From a bacterium (GTDB lineage: Bacteria; Verrucomicrobiota; Verrucomicrobiia; Limisphaerales; JAJXZI01): DNA of 60,537 bases. A program made the position numbers and the translations under genes. This document shows, one piece after another, positions 34,799 to 43,889 of the stretch. The notes below the pieces were generated by a model. The model ran no database searches. It had not been told where the DNA came from and saw nothing but the letters and a program-made list of their open reading frames with translations. The stretch spans positions 1 through 60,537 of the forward strand of contig JAJXZI010000022.1 in NCBI GenBank assembly GCA_021780115.1. Reading direction: 5' to 3'. The number at the start of each line of letters is the position of its first letter. The first letter of the stretch is position 1.

Positions 34799-35329
34799 GA
34801 AGTAGTTTTCTCCCGCGCGATCGCTTGGTGGTGTCCGGGGTGCAGATGGGGAAGCGATGCCTGCTCACGAGTGCCGCAACGATGGTGGCTGCCGGTGGTT
34901 CCGGCGGGCAGCGGGCGGGCGACTGTCTGGTCTTCACGGACTTTTCCCAGAACGCAACGTCCGCCATCATTCCACCTAGGGCAGGCACGATTGAGCACGA
35001 TACCGGTCTTGCCCGCGCAAAGACTGCTCACCGTCGGGGCCGCGCACGCGCAAAACTTGCGCGCTCGCCTGCCCTTGGCCGCGAACGAGCACGCCAAAGA
35101 ATTCCCAGGCCGTGGAGGCCTTCCACGACGGTTCCCCCAGGTTCACACGCCACTGGTTGCAAACAGCCCTGTTCGCGGGCCGGTCCTCCACTGCCTTCGT
35201 CCGCAGCCGAAACTTCGGATTGGGAATCGACACTCAGTGGAACACCGCCTGCTCTGATTTCGCGGAACCGATGAACGACGGCTTCGCCACCACCCGTCCG
35301 AGTCTCAGCGCCGCCGTGGGCGACGTGCG
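34799..35329. other. intergenic, no gene recognised
   Basis: About 530 bases before the PQQ propeller gene. Short open frames on both strands lack domain features and have shadow-like composition. It may hold decayed sequence, and it presumably contains the promoter of the 35330 gene. Confidence 0.4.
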
Positions 35330-36718
35330 ATGAGCGCCCGCCATTCCCGAACGAAGGCACCTCGCCTCTTGCCTCGCTGGGCTTTATCCGCCTTGGTCGC
35401 CGGGACGGTCCTCTTGCATATCAGCAGTGCTCCCGCTCAGACCCCGGCGGATCAGAACTGGCCCCAATGGCGCGGACCGTGGAACAGCGGCGTCGCCCCG
35501 ACGGCGAATCCGCCGGTTGTCTGGAGCGAGACAAACCACATCAAATGGAAGGGGAAGATTCCGGGCAGCGGGCTGGCGACCCCCGTCGTGTGGGGCGATC
35601 GTCTCTTCATCCAGACCGCCATTCCCACGGGCAAGAAGGTCAACGTCCCCGCGCCAAGTTCGGGGCCGCCGGCGCGGGGCGGCGGACGCGGCATGATGGG
35701 CGGCGAACAACCGAACGAGCTGGAGCAGTTCGTGATCCTCTGCTTCGAACGCCAGACGGGCCGCGAACTGTGGCGACGGATCGCGCGGGAGGAGGTGCCG
35801 CATGAGGGATTTCGCGCTGGTGAAGGCAGCTTTGTTTCGTCTTCGCCGGTGACGGATGGCGAGCACGTTTTCGCCATTTTCGGTTCGCACGGGCTTTATT
35901 GCTACGACATGGAAGGCCGTCTCCAGTGGAGCCATGATTTGGGTCGGATGCACATCGTGATGGGCTTCGGTGAGGGCAGTTCGCCGGCGCTCCACCAGGA
36001 CACCCTCGTCGTCAACTGGGACCACGAAGGCGACTCGTTCATCATCGCATTGGACAAGCACACCGGCAAGACACTCTGGAAGAATCCTCGGCCGGAGCGA
36101 ACCTCCTGGTCCACGCCCCTCGTGGTCGAGCACGCGGGCAAACCCCAGGTCGTCGTCAGCGGCACAGGCAAGATTCGCAGCTACGATCTGGCCAGCGGGC
36201 AACTCGTCTGGGAGTGCGGTGGGCTGACGCGCAACGTGATCCCCTCCCCCGTCACGGCGGAGGACGTGGTGTATTGCTTGAGCGGCTTCCAAGGCAACGC
36301 GCTCCAGGCGATTCGTCTGGGGCGCGCGGGCGACCTCACGGGCACGGACGCCGTCGTATGGAGCCAACACAAGAACACGCCGTACGTGCCCTCGCCGCTG
36401 CTTTATGGGCACAGGCTCTACTTCTTCGCCAACAATAACGGCATCCTCTCCTGCCTCGACGCGCGTTCCGGCCGGCCGTTGCTGGATGCCGAACGCCTCG
36501 AGGCCCTGCCGGGAGTTTACGCCTCGCCGGTCGGGGCCGGCGGGCGGGTCTATCTGGCCGGACGCAACGGCGTGACCCTCGTCCTTAAGGCATCCGACAG
36601 GCTGGAGGTGCTGGCCACCAATCGGCTGGACGAGAAATTCGACGCTTCCCCGGCGGCCGTCGGCAAGGAACTGTTCCTGCGCGGCCACGAATCCCTTTAC
36701 TGCATCGCCGAGCCATGA
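35330..36718 (+). CDS. secreted PQQ-type beta-propeller protein
   Basis: 462 aa. N-terminal signal at about 15-37 (ALSALVAGTVLLHISSAPAQ). Repeats of the PQQ-binding/outer-membrane-BamB type: WPQWRGPWNSGV at the start, then 'LxCFERQTGRELWRR', 'IALDKHTGKTLWKN', 'SYDLASGQLVWE' and 'CLDARSGRPLL' at the propeller blades. A Gly/Arg-rich loop (GGGRGMMGG) interrupts the first blade. Proteins like this are abundant in verrucomicrobia and planctomycetes. There is no dehydrogenase domain, so a scaffold or assembly role is more likely than redox chemistry. A small exported protein follows 91 bases downstream. Confidence 0.88.
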   Translation: MSARHSRTKAPRLLPRWALSALVAGTVLLHISSAPAQTPADQNWPQWRGPWNSGVAPTANPPVVWSETNHIKWKGKIPGSGLATPVVWGDRLFIQTAIPTGKKVNVPAPSSGPPARGGGRGMMGGEQPNELEQFVILCFERQTGRELWRRIAREEVPHEGFRAGEGSFVSSSPVTDGEHVFAIFGSHGLYCYDMEGRLQWSHDLGRMHIVMGFGEGSSPALHQDTLVVNWDHEGDSFIIALDKHTGKTLWKNPRPERTSWSTPLVVEHAGKPQVVVSGTGKIRSYDLASGQLVWECGGLTRNVIPSPVTAEDVVYCLSGFQGNALQAIRLGRAGDLTGTDAVVWSQHKNTPYVPSPLLYGHRLYFFANNNGILSCLDARSGRPLLDAERLEALPGVYASPVGAGGRVYLAGRNGVTLVLKASDRLEVLATNRLDEKFDASPAAVGKELFLRGHESLYCIAEP

Positions 36719-36809
36719 ACCTTCCGAGCGCGATGCCCCGACCCTTTGCCGCCAGCTCGGTACCGGCGGCAATGAGCAGAAACCACACAAACATCAACCA
36801 AGAGTCTCC

Positions 36810-37517
36810 ATGAAACGAAACGTCCTATTCGGCACCCTGGCCTTGCTGGCGGGATCGCTCCTCGCAGCCGATTCCAGCCCCAAGGATGACATCACCCACG
36901 CCGCCCGCAAACTGGCGGACGCCGACAACTACGCCTGGAAATCCACCGTCGAGAACGCCGGCGGCGGCGGGCGCTTCGGCGGCCCCACGGAAGGCAAGAC
37001 CGAAAAAGGCGGCGTCACCTCGCTGGTCATGACGCGGGGTGACAACACCATCGAGGCGTATCTGAAAGGCGACCAAGGCGCCCTCAAAACACAAGACGGT
37101 TGGCAGTCGCTGGCGGACGCGGGCAACGAACAGCAAGGCCCCGCCCGCTTCCTGGCGCGCATGTTGCGGAACTACAAGACCCCGGCCGCGCAGGCCGAGG
37201 ACCTCGCCACCAAGGCGAAGGAGCTCAAACAGGACGGTGATGTCTATGCCAGCGAGCTGACGGAAGCGGGCGCGAAGTCGCTGCTCACCTTCGGCGGTCG
37301 GGGCGGCGGCAACGGCCCCGAAGTCAGCAACGCCAAAGGCTCGGTAAAGTTCTGGGTCAAAGACGGCGTGCTCTCCAAGTACGAATTCCGAGTGCAGGGC
37401 ACCGTCAGCTTCAACGGCAACGACCGGGACGTGGACCGCACGACGACCGTCCAGATCAAGGAAGTTGGCTCGACGAAGGTGGACGTACCGGACGAGGCCA
37501 AGAAGAAGATGTCGTAA
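36810..37517 (+). CDS. small exported protein of unknown function
   Basis: 235 aa. Signal peptide 1-19 (FGTLALLAGSLLAAD). The mature part has a Gly-rich stretch (GGGGRFGG), then LVMTRGDNTIEAYLKGDQGALK, a helical middle and a C-terminal beta segment (SVKFWVKDGVLSKYEFRVQG) resembling lipoprotein-carrier-like sheets. I do not know the family. Behind the PQQ propeller gene and probably co-transcribed. Confidence 0.65.
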   Translation: MKRNVLFGTLALLAGSLLAADSSPKDDITHAARKLADADNYAWKSTVENAGGGGRFGGPTEGKTEKGGVTSLVMTRGDNTIEAYLKGDQGALKTQDGWQSLADAGNEQQGPARFLARMLRNYKTPAAQAEDLATKAKELKQDGDVYASELTEAGAKSLLTFGGRGGGNGPEVSNAKGSVKFWVKDGVLSKYEFRVQGTVSFNGNDRDVDRTTTVQIKEVGSTKVDVPDEAKKKMS

Positions 37518-37609
37518 GACGGTCCTTTCTCCCAAAGGACCACGTCCGGAGTCACGCCTGCCCGGCAATAGCCGAACAGCGGCTCCGGATTCACTGTTGT
37601 TTCAATCCG

Positions 37610-37633
37610 CGCCCCGGTCTGAGGACCGGGGCG
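37610..37633. repeat. perfect 10-bp hairpin after the exported-protein gene
   Basis: CGCCCCGGTC, loop TGAG, GACCGGGGCG. No U-tract follows, so it is either a factor-assisted terminator or another of the GC-rich palindromic repeats of this genome. Confidence 0.6.
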
Positions 37634-37689
37634 ACTGCGGCCTCACCATTCGGTTGCGCCGCAAGGGTTTTGTAGCCCATTTTCGCCCA

Positions 37690-38210
37690 CCTGCCAACAC
37701 TTCGGAGACTGGTCACTGGCCGGCACAGACCCGAACACCGTGGAATTCACCTTCAGCCTTGGAAGCTGGTGCGCGAAGCCCGGTTCGTTTGCGGCGCCGC
37801 TCCAAGTCAGCAAGGGCGTTCCCAGTCAGATGGCCACTCTTCCAGCCCGACTATCAGCCTGCCCACCGAAGGTCAGCACCGGGTTTTGATTGGCCTCAAA
37901 GGCCGATCAACCCATTCGCTACCTGCCTGCCAGGGTGCGGTAGTGACCATTGACGGCACACCGCCAGGCTTGACCATTACTTCACCGGGCAGTGACCCGC
38001 TGACCCGCTTGCGGATCGATGTCTGCGGAACCGCCCGCGAATATCTACAAATCTTGACCTACGATCTGCAAGACAGCGCGGGCACGGTTACGGGCCAACC
38101 CGGCCATATCTCCGACGTGACCGCGCAAGGCTATCAATTCAAGTGCAATGCCGTGCTCCGCGCGGGTGGCGCCAACCAACTGACCCTGCGGGCGAGGAAG
38201 TCGAGTTGGC
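37690..38210 (+). pseudogene. remnant of a large secreted Ig-like protein
   Basis: Broken frames resemble verrucomicrobial secreted proteins. A first piece reads DPNTVEFTFSLGSW, and after a frame change the second reads VTIDGTPPGLTITSPG, TYDLQDSAGTVTGQ, FKCNAVLRAGGANQLTL. The second piece is a typical Ig-like unit. Neither start codon nor complete domain set is left. It directly precedes purM and shares an open frame with it by chance. Confidence 0.55.
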
Positions 38211-38362
38211 ACAGCAGGACCAGAGGGCGCCAAAGTCGTGCTGGCCACACGGGTTCCGAAATCAACCGGGCATCCGCGGCCGGAAGCGGCCGGACGATCA
38301 CTTCGCGGGCGCGTTTTTTCTTGGCCGCCTTGCCGTTCAGAGGCTTTACTCCCCGTTCGCAA

Positions 38363-39430
38363 ATGAAACCGAAAGCCTACGCCGCCGCCGGCGTTGACAT
38401 CGATCTGGGCAACCGGGTGAAGTCCACCTTGCCGCAATTGCTCGCCACCACGCATCGGCGCGGGGTGCTCGGCAAAGTCGGCGGGTTCGGCGGGCTGTTC
38501 GCCCTCGACACGCGCCAGTACCGCCAGCCGGTCCTAGTGTCGAGCGTCGATGGCGTCGGCACCAAGCTCAAGCTCGCCTTCGCGCTGGACCGCCACGACA
38601 CCATCGGCCAGGATCTCGTCAACCACTGCGTCAACGACATCGCGGTGCTGGGCGCCGAGCCGCTGTTCTTCCTGGACTACCTGGGCACCGGCCGGTTGGA
38701 GCCGCGCGTCTTCACCGAGATCATCCGGGGCTTCGCCCAGGCCTGCGCGGAAAACCACTGCGCGTTGATCGGCGGGGAGACGGCGCAGATGCCCGGTTTC
38801 TACGCGCCCGGCGAGTATGACGTGAGCGGCACGATCGTCGGCGTGGTCGAGAAAGACCGGCTCCTGGACGGCGCGCGCACGGTGAAGCCCGGCGACGCGG
38901 TCCTCGGCTTGGCGTCGAGCGGCCTCCACACCAACGGTTACTCGCTGGCCCGGAAAATCTTCTTTGAGCAGATGAAGCTCAAGCCGACGAGCCGCGTGGC
39001 CGAACTTGGGAACACCATCGGAGACGAACTCCTCAAGGTCCATCGCAGCTACGGCCCGCTGGTGCAGGCACTGCTTGGAAGTTTCAGCAAATCGCCCATC
39101 GCCCATCGCCCATCGCCCATTGTCAAAGCCCTCGCCCACATCACCGGCGGTGGATTCCTCGACAATCTGCCGCGCGTGCTGCCGAGGCACTGCGACGTGG
39201 TCATCCGCAAGAGCAGTTGGGAGGTGCCGCCCATCTTCCGGCTCCTTGCGGAAAATGGCGGCGTGGCCGAGCGGGAGCTGTACCAGGTCTTCAACATGGG
39301 AATTGGCATGACGCTGATCGTCGCGGCCGACCGGGCGGACGCCGTGCTGCGATACATCCGCCGGCGCCGCCAGCCCGCCTGGCTGATCGGCACGGTGGTC
39401 AAGGGGGCGGGGCAGGTCCGCCTGGAATAG
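38363..39430 (+). CDS. purM: phosphoribosylformylglycinamidine cyclo-ligase
   Basis: 355 aa from the ATG at 38363. AIR synthetase of purine synthesis: AYAAAGVDIDLGNRVK, SSVDGVGTKLKLA, GQDLVNHCVNDIAVLGAEP, GGETAQMPGFY, LGLASSGLHTNGYSLARK, HITGGGFLDNLPR and FNMGIGM. Between residues about 243 and 252 four copies of the heptamer ATCGCCC (39091-39118) encode an extra SPIAHRPSP loop ahead of the HITGGG motif. The upstream open frame to 37769 runs through a pseudogene and is not part of purM. Confidence 0.95.
   Translation: MKPKAYAAAGVDIDLGNRVKSTLPQLLATTHRRGVLGKVGGFGGLFALDTRQYRQPVLVSSVDGVGTKLKLAFALDRHDTIGQDLVNHCVNDIAVLGAEPLFFLDYLGTGRLEPRVFTEIIRGFAQACAENHCALIGGETAQMPGFYAPGEYDVSGTIVGVVEKDRLLDGARTVKPGDAVLGLASSGLHTNGYSLARKIFFEQMKLKPTSRVAELGNTIGDELLKVHRSYGPLVQALLGSFSKSPIAHRPSPIVKALAHITGGGFLDNLPRVLPRHCDVVIRKSSWEVPPIFRLLAENGGVAERELYQVFNMGIGMTLIVAADRADAVLRYIRRRRQPAWLIGTVVKGAGQVRLE
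39091..39118 (+). repeat. (ATCGCCC)4 inside purM
   Basis: Four perfect 7-bp copies in the coding sequence. As 7 is not a multiple of 3, gain or loss of one copy would shift the frame of purM. Confidence 0.9.
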
Positions 39431-39501
39431 GCGATCCGCCGCCGATGCCAGCCACGGGCCGGCATTGGACAAGTCCGTCGTCCGACTTCATTTTGATTCC
39501 A

Positions 39502-41478
39502 ATGGAAATTGAGATTCTGGGGCCGCAACCGTTCGAACGCGACGCGCAGGGCGCGCTGAAGTCACGCGTGGGGACCGTGTTTCTTCACGGCCGGGCGCTG
39601 GTCACGCTGCCCGGTATTCACGCATCGCAGCGGGCGGCGTATGTCGAGCACCTCAACCGCCAGCGCGCGACCGCCGGGTTGCCGGCGCTGACGCCCACCG
39701 AGGAGGCGCGCGCGTGGGACAATTCCGCGGACCTGTTTTTTGAAGCCGACACCATCCTGATCCGGCCGGACCCCGCGCACATGGACCTGGCCTTCGAGGC
39801 GGACCAACTGCTGCAGGAGTTGGTGTCCAAGCGGCGCATCAAGTTCATGTTCGTGGTCCACGAGGAGGTGCAGCGCGCCATCAAGGAGCGCGGCGAATGC
39901 TGGCGCATCAGTTCGCTCCCCCGCTCGCGCGACGGCATGCGGCGGCTGGTCGAGGAATCCAAAGTCGCAATTGGCCAGCGGCCCATCTATTACTACAACC
40001 GCGTCAGCGGCACGCGGCATCTGACGTTCGATGAATTTGCGCGCCTGGAACCGTTGGCCGCGCCGGACCTGGCCCGCCAGTTGCAGGAGGTCGCCGACCA
40101 CGCCCGCACACGCAACCGCCTGGGCAACCCGGAGGTGGATTTCTTTGCGGCCGATTCGCTAAGCTTCGGGGCGCGCGACTTCGCCGGGGTCCGGTTCACC
40201 GAACTGCCGGAGGTGGCGTTGCGGGCCCGCTATCACGAACTGAAGTCCCACTTTCAGGCGGCGGTCGATCCGCCGTTCCGCACCGACGACCCGCGCTCGG
40301 AGGCCTGGCGCAACCGCATGTTCAGCGCGCTGGTCAGCCAACGGGACGAGACGCTGGCGGAGGAGATCCTGCGCGGACTCAGCCCGGAGTTCTTTCTCCA
40401 AATCGAGTGGCTGCCGGGCGGGCGGTTCGAGGAGGGCGAGTTCATTTTTGACCCGATTTTCGAGGAGGCCGACCAACGGCCGAACGACACCGAGCTGCAG
40501 AACCTCTGCGACCGCAAGGCGCGCGACTTCATTTTCAACTTCATCCGCGAGTACGGCGACCTGGAGTACGTGAACGTCGGCCGGGTGGCGGAGTCGCTGT
40601 CGGTCCGCCCGGACGTCACCGGCCGCCGCGGCGTCTATCTGGCCGAGCTTAAGGTCCGCGCCACGCCCACGCCCATGGTGCGCTTCATTCGCATGCAGAA
40701 ATGGGGCATTCGCGAGCGCCTCAACGAGGGCAAAGGACTGCTCCCGGCGATGCTGGAGAGCGACGAATATACCGATTACGTGCTCGACCGGCGCCTGGGC
40801 TGCCGGCAACTGGGCATGAATGTGCCGCCGCGCGTCACGGTGCGACGGGTCGGCGAGGTTTACACCGGGGCGAACGCCGCGTTCCGCGGGCAATTGATCC
40901 GCTCGCCCTACATGGAACGGGACTACATCCCCGGCATCGCCACGGACAAGCTGCCTTCCTGGAAGTACGCCCGGGAGGGCTACGCGCTGCGCGTGGCCCA
41001 ACTACTCGGCAAGGCGGCCGCCGCGAACGTCATCGTCGGCCGCACCTGGGAAGACGGGGCCAAAGTGGTCTTCGATGACGGCGATGAAGTCGTCGTGGAG
41101 GGTGCCGACGGGCTGCCCCAAGAGATGATCGTCGGCGACCACAGCGGGGCTTTCGGCGAATACCAGCGGCCGTTGCTGGAGTATGCCAAGGATTACGCCA
41201 AACCGGTGAACTCACGTCTGACGCTCGTCCCCCGGCCGCGTGCGTTCGCCGAGGCGTATCTGGCGGCGTTTCTGGACCAGTTCCTCCGCGTCCAAGGCGA
41301 CTACCGGAAACGGCGGCGCGCCTTCGACTCGCTGTTCAAACACCGTCCCTACGATCGCGCCGGGAGCTTCGCGTTCCGCTGGGAGTGCGTGCTCCGGCGA
41401 CTGGACCAAACAGAGGCCGGGGCGCTGGCGGACGCGATCCGTAAACACATCACGGTGCTCAGTAGTGTGGCCGGTTGA
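39502..41478 (+). CDS. conserved 658-aa protein of unknown function
   Basis: Starts MEIEILGPQPFERD; no signal peptide and no clear membrane helix. The N-terminal half has acidic helices and LFFEADTILIRPDP, KFMFVVHEEVQRAIKERGE and RSRDGMRRLVEESK. The middle has FIFDPIFEEADQRPND. The C-terminal half has VYLAELKVRATPTPMVRFIRMQ, DYIPGIATDKLPSWKY and a beta-rich NVIVGRTWEDGAKVVFDDGDEVV followed by GDHSGAFGEY. I cannot place it in a family. The size and regular composition argue for a real enzyme or large structural protein. It follows purM by 71 bases on the same strand. Confidence 0.75.
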   Translation: MEIEILGPQPFERDAQGALKSRVGTVFLHGRALVTLPGIHASQRAAYVEHLNRQRATAGLPALTPTEEARAWDNSADLFFEADTILIRPDPAHMDLAFEADQLLQELVSKRRIKFMFVVHEEVQRAIKERGECWRISSLPRSRDGMRRLVEESKVAIGQRPIYYYNRVSGTRHLTFDEFARLEPLAAPDLARQLQEVADHARTRNRLGNPEVDFFAADSLSFGARDFAGVRFTELPEVALRARYHELKSHFQAAVDPPFRTDDPRSEAWRNRMFSALVSQRDETLAEEILRGLSPEFFLQIEWLPGGRFEEGEFIFDPIFEEADQRPNDTELQNLCDRKARDFIFNFIREYGDLEYVNVGRVAESLSVRPDVTGRRGVYLAELKVRATPTPMVRFIRMQKWGIRERLNEGKGLLPAMLESDEYTDYVLDRRLGCRQLGMNVPPRVTVRRVGEVYTGANAAFRGQLIRSPYMERDYIPGIATDKLPSWKYAREGYALRVAQLLGKAAAANVIVGRTWEDGAKVVFDDGDEVVVEGADGLPQEMIVGDHSGAFGEYQRPLLEYAKDYAKPVNSRLTLVPRPRAFAEAYLAAFLDQFLRVQGDYRKRRRAFDSLFKHRPYDRAGSFAFRWECVLRRLDQTEAGALADAIRKHITVLSSVAG

Positions 41479-41526
41479 AGGCAGAACGTTACCCGGGACA
41501 TTCCCCAAGCCGGGCACCGCGGGAAA

Positions 41527-41557
41527 CCGGGGAACGCGTCCGCGCTTCGTTCCCCGG
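41527..41557. terminator. hairpin between convergent genes
   Basis: CCGGGGAACG (41527-41536) and CGTTCCCCGG (41548-41557), a perfect 10-bp stem with an 11-base loop. It lies between the convergent 39502 and 41586 genes and could end both transcripts, but no U-tract is present on either side. Confidence 0.4.
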
Positions 41558-41585
41558 ACGGCCGCTCCCGGCGCGGCGCCGCGGC

Positions 41586-42035
41586 TCAGGCGGCGACGAA
41601 CCGGTCGAGCAGCATGGTCTTGTCCAGCTTGGTCAGGTCCGCCGCGACGTTCTTCTCGATTTTGGCGCGCGCCGGCGCCTCGAGGCCGTCGAGGATTTGG
41701 TGGTTGATCTCCTTGCTCGCGGCGAAATAGCAGCCGTCCACGCCCGGGCCGCGGAGCAGGGTGTTCAACCGGTCGGCCAGCCGTCGCACCAGCCGTTTGC
41801 GCTGTTCGATCTCGATGTTGTGGCGCTCGCCCACCGCGGTGGCGTTGTTCGGACCGCCTCCTTTGCCAAACCGGCCCGCCAGGTCCGACACCTTGTCGGT
41901 CAGCTTCTCGTGGGCGTCGGCGATCTCGACGGCGTGCAGCAACTCCAGCCGCGGACTGCGGCCGAAATCGTGCGGATCGAGCTTGTACGCCTTGAAGGAA
42001 CCCAGGTCAGTGACCACTACGAGTTTGTTCTTCAT
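41586..42035 (-). CDS. host-attachment-family-like protein
   Basis: 149 aa, cytoplasmic. Starts KLVVVTDLGSFKAYKLD and continues with HEKLTDKVSDLAGRFG, a basic helix (IEIEQRKRLVRRLADRLNTLL), then CYFAASKEINHQILDGL and IEKNVAADLTKLD. The order of a strand with a VTD/VAD start, a disordered middle and a final 'V..DLTKL' resembles the 'host attachment' family (an eRF1-like fold, named from plant-associated bacteria, biochemistry unknown). Assignment is tentative. Confidence 0.5.
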   Translation of the reverse strand: MKNKLVVVTDLGSFKAYKLDPHDFGRSPRLELLHAVEIADAHEKLTDKVSDLAGRFGKGGGPNNATAVGERHNIEIEQRKRLVRRLADRLNTLLRGPGVDGCYFAASKEINHQILDGLEAPARAKIEKNVAADLTKLDKTMLLDRFVAA

Positions 42036-42142
42036 AATCTTCCAGCAACTTGGTTACGGCGTCTGGGCCAAGGTTCAGACGCATTTCCTTCGGCCTGATG
42101 GCATCGCAACTTAGCATATCCTTCCGCCGCGCGCAGCCGGAG

Positions 42143-43036
42143 TCAAAACCGCCGGCCGAGGATGAGTTTCACCAGCAGGTCGTCGGTGCTGCGGGTGAGG
42201 CCGAAGCCGACACCAAAGTTGAATTCCCATTTCGGTGAGAGGTTGAGGTCGAGGGTGGGGAAGATGGCGTTTTGCTGGTCATTCCAACCGGCGAACTGGG
42301 TGATTTCGCCGAGCGAGCTGTAGTATTCCACGCCGAGCGCCACCACTTTGGTCGCGTCGAAACTGACCTTGGCGCTGGGCGCGAACTGCCAGCCGCCGGC
42401 GGAGTTCAGCCCGTGGAGGGATTTCTCGAAGGCCGGGTTGACGGCGAGATACCAGCGCCCCAATTGCTTGTCGATGATGGGCCGCAGCTCCCAATCCCAG
42501 GTGTCCTCCGAATACGCGCGGCGCTGGTAACCAACCTCGGTGGAGAGGCTGACGCCGACCGGCCAGCGCCATTCGTCCGGGACGCGAACGCGGGGCCGGA
42601 TGTGGTCGCCGACCCATTGCCAGCCGTGGCCCGGCTGGACGCTGCTGAAGACGTAGAAGCCCGTCTCGAACCACGGCGTGATGCCTTCCGTGATTTCCAG
42701 CGTTTCGTGCAACGCGTGGTTCGACGGGAGCACGCCGTTGACCGTCTGGTTCTCTCCGTCGAGGGTGAAGTTGCTGTGCAGCTCGACCATGGTTTGCCCC
42801 GGAGGTACCGTGTCGGAGCCGTACACTTGGATCTCGTAATTGTCCTGGGCGCGGCCGGCGAGCGGAACCACGCAGGCGGCGACAACTGCGATCCAGTGGC
42901 GGGTGCTTCGCGCCGCAAGAAACCAGATGTGCAGCGGCGATCCGGATCGCCGGAGCCGGAAGGCTTGCCGGCTCAACGCCTCTCGGCGCAAGGGAATCCC
43001 GGTTCGCTGTTTACCGAACGCGTTGGCGGATGACAT
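42143..43036 (-). CDS. outer-membrane beta-barrel candidate
   Basis: 297 aa from the ATG complementary to 43034-43036; an upstream ATG at 43096 is possible. The signal peptide (HWIAVVAACVVPLAG) begins only at about residue 46. The preceding segment is encoded by a palindromic repeat (16-bp palindrome at 42936-42951). The mature part has alternating amphipathic strands (EIQVYGSDTV, ELHSNFTLDG, WFETGFYVFSSV, GVSLSTEVGYQRR) and ends in LVKLILGRRF. The terminal Phe is the usual signal for BAM-assisted insertion. No plug or enzyme domain. Function unknown. Confidence 0.65.
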   Translation of the reverse strand: MSSANAFGKQRTGIPLRREALSRQAFRLRRSGSPLHIWFLAARSTRHWIAVVAACVVPLAGRAQDNYEIQVYGSDTVPPGQTMVELHSNFTLDGENQTVNGVLPSNHALHETLEITEGITPWFETGFYVFSSVQPGHGWQWVGDHIRPRVRVPDEWRWPVGVSLSTEVGYQRRAYSEDTWDWELRPIIDKQLGRWYLAVNPAFEKSLHGLNSAGGWQFAPSAKVSFDATKVVALGVEYYSSLGEITQFAGWNDQQNAIFPTLDLNLSPKWEFNFGVGFGLTRSTDDLLVKLILGRRF

Positions 43037-43292
43037 CGGCAGAATGTGTTCCGGGAGGGGGGCGCGATCAACCCTCGCAGCGTCTTGTGCCACCACGGGC
43101 CACGCTTTGAAGCCATCTCAGCCGGAGCGATGCAATAAAATGCGGGAGCACGACCGTCACGATCGCCCCCTCGGCGTCTCGCTGACGGGAGGGTAGAGCA
43201 TCGGCAGCGTCCGATCGGGTTTTCGCTGGTCGGGGGGGGCCGGAGGCCGAAAACGGCGGACGCGACGCCCGCGCCCCCGGCATCGTTCCGGC

Positions 43293-43823
43293 TCAGAACT
43301 GGTCTTCCTTCTCCTTGAAGAGCACGTTGAAGGTCGTGAGCGAGCCGTAGCAGCGGGTGATGTATTGCTGCATCTCGACTTTCTCGGCGTCGGTCAGCTT
43401 CTCGTGGGCGTTGATCTTCTGCTCGAGGACGCGCAATTGGTTCCGCACCATGACGATTTTGTGGAAGAAGACTTCCAGCGGCACTTCCTTGGTTTGCAGG
43501 GTCGGGTCCGCCGAATGGAGCACCAACCGGCCGCCGTGCCAGCGCGGGAGCAGGTGCTCGACCACGGTGTCGGGCTTTTCCACGCCCATCCGCCGGATCG
43601 TGGCTTCGACCGCGCGCTCAAGGAACTGGGCCAGCGGCACGGTCAAACCGCTGACGGCCACCTGCGGCTCGGCCGGCTCCAGGCTGGCGGATTGCGGCTC
43701 GACCGTGCGCTGACCGTCCTCGAAACGGATCTCGGCGGTGTGCTCGCCGATCGTCTTGACCGCGCCCACGCCATACTGCGGGTGGCGCACCTTCAGGCCG
43801 ACGTGCAGTTCCTCGATTTTCAT
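43293..43823 (-). CDS. protein with CarD-like N-terminal domain
   Basis: 176 aa from the ATG complementary to 43821-43823. Residues 1-45 ([21 protein letters not shown], then [11 protein letters not shown]) form an SH3-like fold as seen in CarD and at the end of UvrD helicases. The rest is helical: [19 protein letters not shown], a basic segment, and [25 protein letters not shown]. This may be a transcription- or DNA-associated factor; the C-terminus is not known to me. Downstream of decayed sequence. Confidence 0.6.
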   Translation of the reverse strand: MKIEELHVGLKVRHPQYGVGAVKTIGEHTAEIRFEDGQRTVEPQSASLEPAEPQVAVSGLTVPLAQFLERAVEATIRRMGVEKPDTVVEHLLPRWHGGRLVLHSADPTLQTKEVPLEVFFHKIVMVRNQLRVLEQKINAHEKLTDAEKVEMQQYITRCYGSLTTFNVLFKEKEDQF

Positions 43824-43889
43824 GCGGCGGTTTACTCCGGCCGGCATTCCCATGCAAGGCGCGACTGCGGCCGGCCTTGAATGGCCAAC

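Noticed and set aside
37769..38362. N-terminal extension of purM
   Set aside because: Comes from a decayed secreted-protein gene; purM homology starts at 38363.
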